Assembly: GCA_017616015.1 (NCBI GenBank)
Contig: JAFZYY010000006.1
Span: 124,001-188,000, forward strand
From: Alphaproteobacteria bacterium
GTDB lineage: Bacteria > Pseudomonadota > Alphaproteobacteria > CAAGCB01 > CAG-977
Direction of reading: 5' to 3'
DNA: 64,000 bases
Numbering within the stretch: position 1 is the stretch's first letter; every line of letters begins with the position of its first letter. The notes below the pieces were generated by a model that saw only the letters and a list, made by a program, of their open reading frames with translations, made no database searches and was not told the origin of the DNA. The translations under genes were made by a program, and so were the position numbers. Shown here in pieces: positions 61,373 to 64,000 of the stretch.

Positions 61373-63003
61373 TTCTTTTTTTGCACCGCAAAAACAAGGC
61401 ATAGCATTTTTTCGTCTTTATACAAAAATCCTTCCCGCTGGTTTTCCAGCTCTAATTCCAAAGATTTCAGGCAGGATCGCACATACTCCGCGCTATGATA
61501 AAACAAACCGTTGTCAAAAAGAATTTTCTGTTCCGGCTCTTTCGGTGCCAAAACGGAAAAAATAAAATGGCCGTCCGGCTTCAATGCCTTTTTAATCGCA
61601 TTAAATACCGGCTCTAAATTCGAAAAACACGGCAAAACGTCCATACAAACAATTAAATCATACTGCTCCGCCCGCTCTTTTTCCTGACAGAACGAAACCA
61701 AATCGCTGTTCTGAACATCACTGTACTTTTCCTGCGCGGCAGCAAAATTCAACGCTTCCGGCGAAATATCAACACCCGTTAAAACGCCGGAAGGACGACT
61801 GTACTTCTCTAAAAAAGAAGCCATCGCCCCTGTACCGCAGCCTAAATCCAAAACATGAAAGGACTGTCCCGCCGGCACTTGTATAGAATGGAACGTTTCC
61901 TCCAGAAGAGACGGCAGATTGTAAGAAAGCCCCATTGAAATTTCCATCAGACTTTCCGCATTTCTGTCGTTCATCTGCCGTATCAGAGACAACGGAATAT
62001 TTTCCGTTCTTTTTTTGTTTGATAACGTTACATCGCAGATAAACTGTATTTCCGGCGTTTTGTCCTTCTGAGATTCCAAAAATTTTGCCAATTCCAGATT
62101 TTCTTCTTCCAATCCGTCCTGCCGTATCGCATCAAACAAAGTTTGAAGATAAAGAAGCCACTTTTCGGAATTTCGCGGCATTGTCATCAGCAAATCAAAA
62201 GCGTCGTCATATCTCTGCAGTTGAATTAAAGCATCTTCCCATTGAAAATATTCGTCTTCCGACAAATCGGAACAAAAAGACAGCTTCTGAAACAAAATAT
62301 CCGTTTTTTCATATTCTCCCAAAGAAACGGAAGCTTTGATCAATTCGGAGAGAATGCCGGGATCATTCCCGAAAAAGAGCAAAGCTTCTTCCCCGTATTT
62401 TAAAAGTCTGTCGTATTGCTTCGTTAATATCAGTACGCGATAAAATGATTCATTTTGAACGGTCGCGGTTTCGTTTGTCTTCAGAGCTTTTTCAACAAAA
62501 TAGTCCGCCTGAGGCAGATTTCCAATCAAAAGCGCATAAAACGCCATTAAATTTAAGATTCGAGCGTCCTTTTTAAACCGCGGAAAAACCGATCGCATTA
62601 ACGCATATAATTCATCGGAATGCTTTAATTCATTCAGCAAATGCGCTTTTAAAACATATGCGTCAATGTTTTCAGAATCTTTTTCCAACGCCTTATCCGC
62701 AAAAACAAGAGCTTCTTCTTTACGGTCAAGCAAATTCAGCACGTCGGCCAAACATAAATATCCCTGTGCCGGCAAATCTTTAAGACGTTTGGTTATTTTA
62801 TCTAAAAAAGACGCGTCGGCGGAAGAATACTGCAGCCAACAAATATTGCGGTTTAACCAAAAAACATCATTATCCGGTTCTTTCGTCAGCAAATCGTCAT
62901 AAACGGCGACAGCCTCTTCATAGCGTTCCAATAAAAATAATCCGAAAGCGCGGGTCTGCCCCGCGCTCTCCGATTTTTCCATTAAAACGTTTTCTTCCGT
63001 CAT
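61369..63003 (-). CDS. TPR-like protein with C-terminal SAM methyltransferase domain (paralog 1)
   Basis: A 544-residue relative of the previous gene with helical repeats over about 340 residues. The methyltransferase motif is LDLGCGTGAMASFL (about residue 390) followed by TGVDISPEALNFA. The ATG at 63003 overlaps the TGA of oadB by one base, so it is translated from the same message. A pair of such enzymes next to a sodium-pump subunit is unusual. Small-molecule or protein methylation are both possible. Confidence 0.86.
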   Translation of the reverse strand: MTEENVLMEKSESAGQTRAFGLFLLERYEEAVAVYDDLLTKEPDNDVFWLNRNICWLQYSSADASFLDKITKRLKDLPAQGYLCLADVLNLLDRKEEALVFADKALEKDSENIDAYVLKAHLLNELKHSDELYALMRSVFPRFKKDARILNLMAFYALLIGNLPQADYFVEKALKTNETATVQNESFYRVLILTKQYDRLLKYGEEALLFFGNDPGILSELIKASVSLGEYEKTDILFQKLSFCSDLSEDEYFQWEDALIQLQRYDDAFDLLMTMPRNSEKWLLYLQTLFDAIRQDGLEEENLELAKFLESQKDKTPEIQFICDVTLSNKKRTENIPLSLIRQMNDRNAESLMEISMGLSYNLPSLLEETFHSIQVPAGQSFHVLDLGCGTGAMASFLEKYSRPSGVLTGVDISPEALNFAAAQEKYSDVQNSDLVSFCQEKERAEQYDLIVCMDVLPCFSNLEPVFNAIKKALKPDGHFIFSVLAPKEPEQKILFDNGLFYHSAEYVRSCLKSLELELENQREGFLYKDEKMLCLVFAVQKKK

Positions 63004-64000
63004 CAGCCGCACATCACCAATAAAATACCGGCCGCAACGGCAGAGCCGATCACGCCCGACACATTCGGTCCCATCGCGTGCATCAGAATAAAGTTTGTCG
63101 GATCCGCTTCCTTAGCGACTCTGTCGGCAACACGTGCCGCCATCGGAACGGCGGAAACGCCTGCCGCTCCAATCAACGGATTCAGCTTTTCTTTGCTGAA
63201 ACGGTTCATCAGTTTAGCCATTAAAATACCGGTTGCCGTCGCAATCGAAAAAGCGATCAGTCCCAAAACCAAAATACCCAGAGTCTGCGCGGCTAAAAAT
63301 TTATCCGCGGACAGTTTTGAACCGACCGTCAGACCGATAAAGATCGTGACGATATTGCACAGCTCGTTCGCGGCGCATTTCGCCAACCGATCCACCGCTT
63401 TTGATTCTTTGAGCAGATTGCCGAACATCAGCATGCCCATTAACGGCGCAGCGGACGGCACGAACAAAACGCACAAAGAAATAACCAAAAAGACAAAAAT
63501 CAGTTTTTCTTTGCGGGAGACTTCGCGTAGCTGCTTCATTTTGATTTTACGTTCTTCAACCGTTGTCAGCGCCCGCATAATCGGCGGCTGAATAATCGGC
63601 ACCAACGCCATATAGGAATAAGCCGCGACAACAATCGCGCCCATTAATTCGGGAGCCAGACGACCGGTCAGGAAAATCGCCGTCGGACCGTCGGCGCCGC
63701 CGATAATACCGATGGAAGCCGCCTGCTTTAAAGTAAAATCGACTAATCCCAAATCGGTCAGAGCCAACGCGCCCAAAACGGTCGCGAAAATACCGAACTG
63801 AGCCGCACCGCCCAAAAGAGCGACTTTCGGATTGGCAATCATCGGCCCGAAATCCGTCATCGCTCCGACGCCCATAAAAATAATCAACGGGAATATGCTC
63901 GGCGGAGCAATGCCGATATTATAAATATAAAGCAAAAATCCCGTCACGCCGTCCGTAACTTCGGCGACCCCAGCCCCCGGCGCGTTGGACAGCAACCCGC
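63003..64000 (-). CDS. oadB: Sodium-pumping decarboxylase beta subunit, OadB-like (5' end outside window)
   Basis: Inner-membrane subunit that couples decarboxylation of oxaloacetate, methylmalonyl-CoA or glutaconyl-CoA to sodium export. About 330 residues are in the window. [56 protein letters not shown] (with the sodium-binding Asp) and [19 protein letters not shown] are family text. The frame is open to the window edge; the internal TTG at 63995 is not a real start. It heads an operon with the two methyltransferase genes. Confidence 0.93.
   Translation of the reverse strand, partial: GLLSNAPGAGVAEVTDGVTGFLLYIYNIGIAPPSIFPLIIFMGVGAMTDFGPMIANPKVALLGGAAQFGIFATVLGALALTDLGLVDFTLKQAASIGIIGGADGPTAIFLTGRLAPELMGAIVVAAYSYMALVPIIQPPIMRALTTVEERKIKMKQLREVSRKEKLIFVFLVISLCVLFVPSAAPLMGMLMFGNLLKESKAVDRLAKCAANELCNIVTIFIGLTVGSKLSADKFLAAQTLGILVLGLIAFSIATATGILMAKLMNRFSKEKLNPLIGAAGVSAVPMAARVADRVAKEADPTNFILMHAMGPNVSGVIGSAVAAGILLVMCG

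Overview
The window looks like a chromosomal segment of an alphaproteobacterium, probably a fermentative or microaerophilic, gut-type one. Pointers are the alphaproteobacterial flagellins, the short SlyX ending in PPPHY, the CerR-like TetR regulator, and anaerobe-style genes: rubrerythrin, a C_GCAxxG_C_C redox protein, an iron alcohol dehydrogenase and a sodium-pumping decarboxylase beta subunit. This placement is inferred from protein features only.

Layout. 1-7.9 kb: a type IVB (R64/TCP-like) pilus operon, pilL end-N-O-P-Q-R, closed by a strong terminator. 7.9-32.7 kb: housekeeping genes (pepF, Fe-ADH, accA, yajQ, csp, infA, slyX, peptidases, HAD and MBL enzymes, mtnN, sixA-like, ppk-pap, uraA, uup, a PAS-GGDEF-EAL protein). 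32.8-42.2 kb: an accessory region between tRNA-Ser (with a broken tRNA-Ser copy upstream) and a truncated 3' piece of ftsK. It carries a RhuM-Doc protein, a WYL regulator with a putative PUA-like/PD-(D/E)XK nuclease, two DnaQ-exonuclease/ankyrin fusions (one apparently catalytically dead), a lone DnaB-C ATPase and small secreted or unknown proteins. A 19-base motif occurs four times in this region and I did not see it elsewhere in the window. 42.3-51.1 kb: msbA, rubrerythrin, tetR-fadL, polA and a Fic protein. 51.1-57.1 kb: two flagellin genes with a conserved structured leader, separated by 1.4 kb of repeats. 57.2-64 kb: a CsoR-like regulator with a MnmA-like protein, nhaA, two TPR-methyltransferases and the end of oadB.

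Two things stand out. First, the gap between the flagellin genes holds two tandem copies of a roughly 344-base unit. On the minus strand each copy can encode a 29-residue hydrophobic peptide ending in W. The peptide's codons differ only at synonymous positions over the core, and a hairpin with a compensatory base-pair change follows. On the plus strand each copy has a TTGACA promoter facing the hairpin. This is the layout of a type I toxin-antitoxin locus (Fst/Ibs-like) and I do not recognise it as a described family. Second, the tRNA-Ser/ftsK region looks like a defence or accessory island with its own operator, built around exonuclease-ankyrin proteins.

All functions are read from sequence motifs by eye; no database search was possible.
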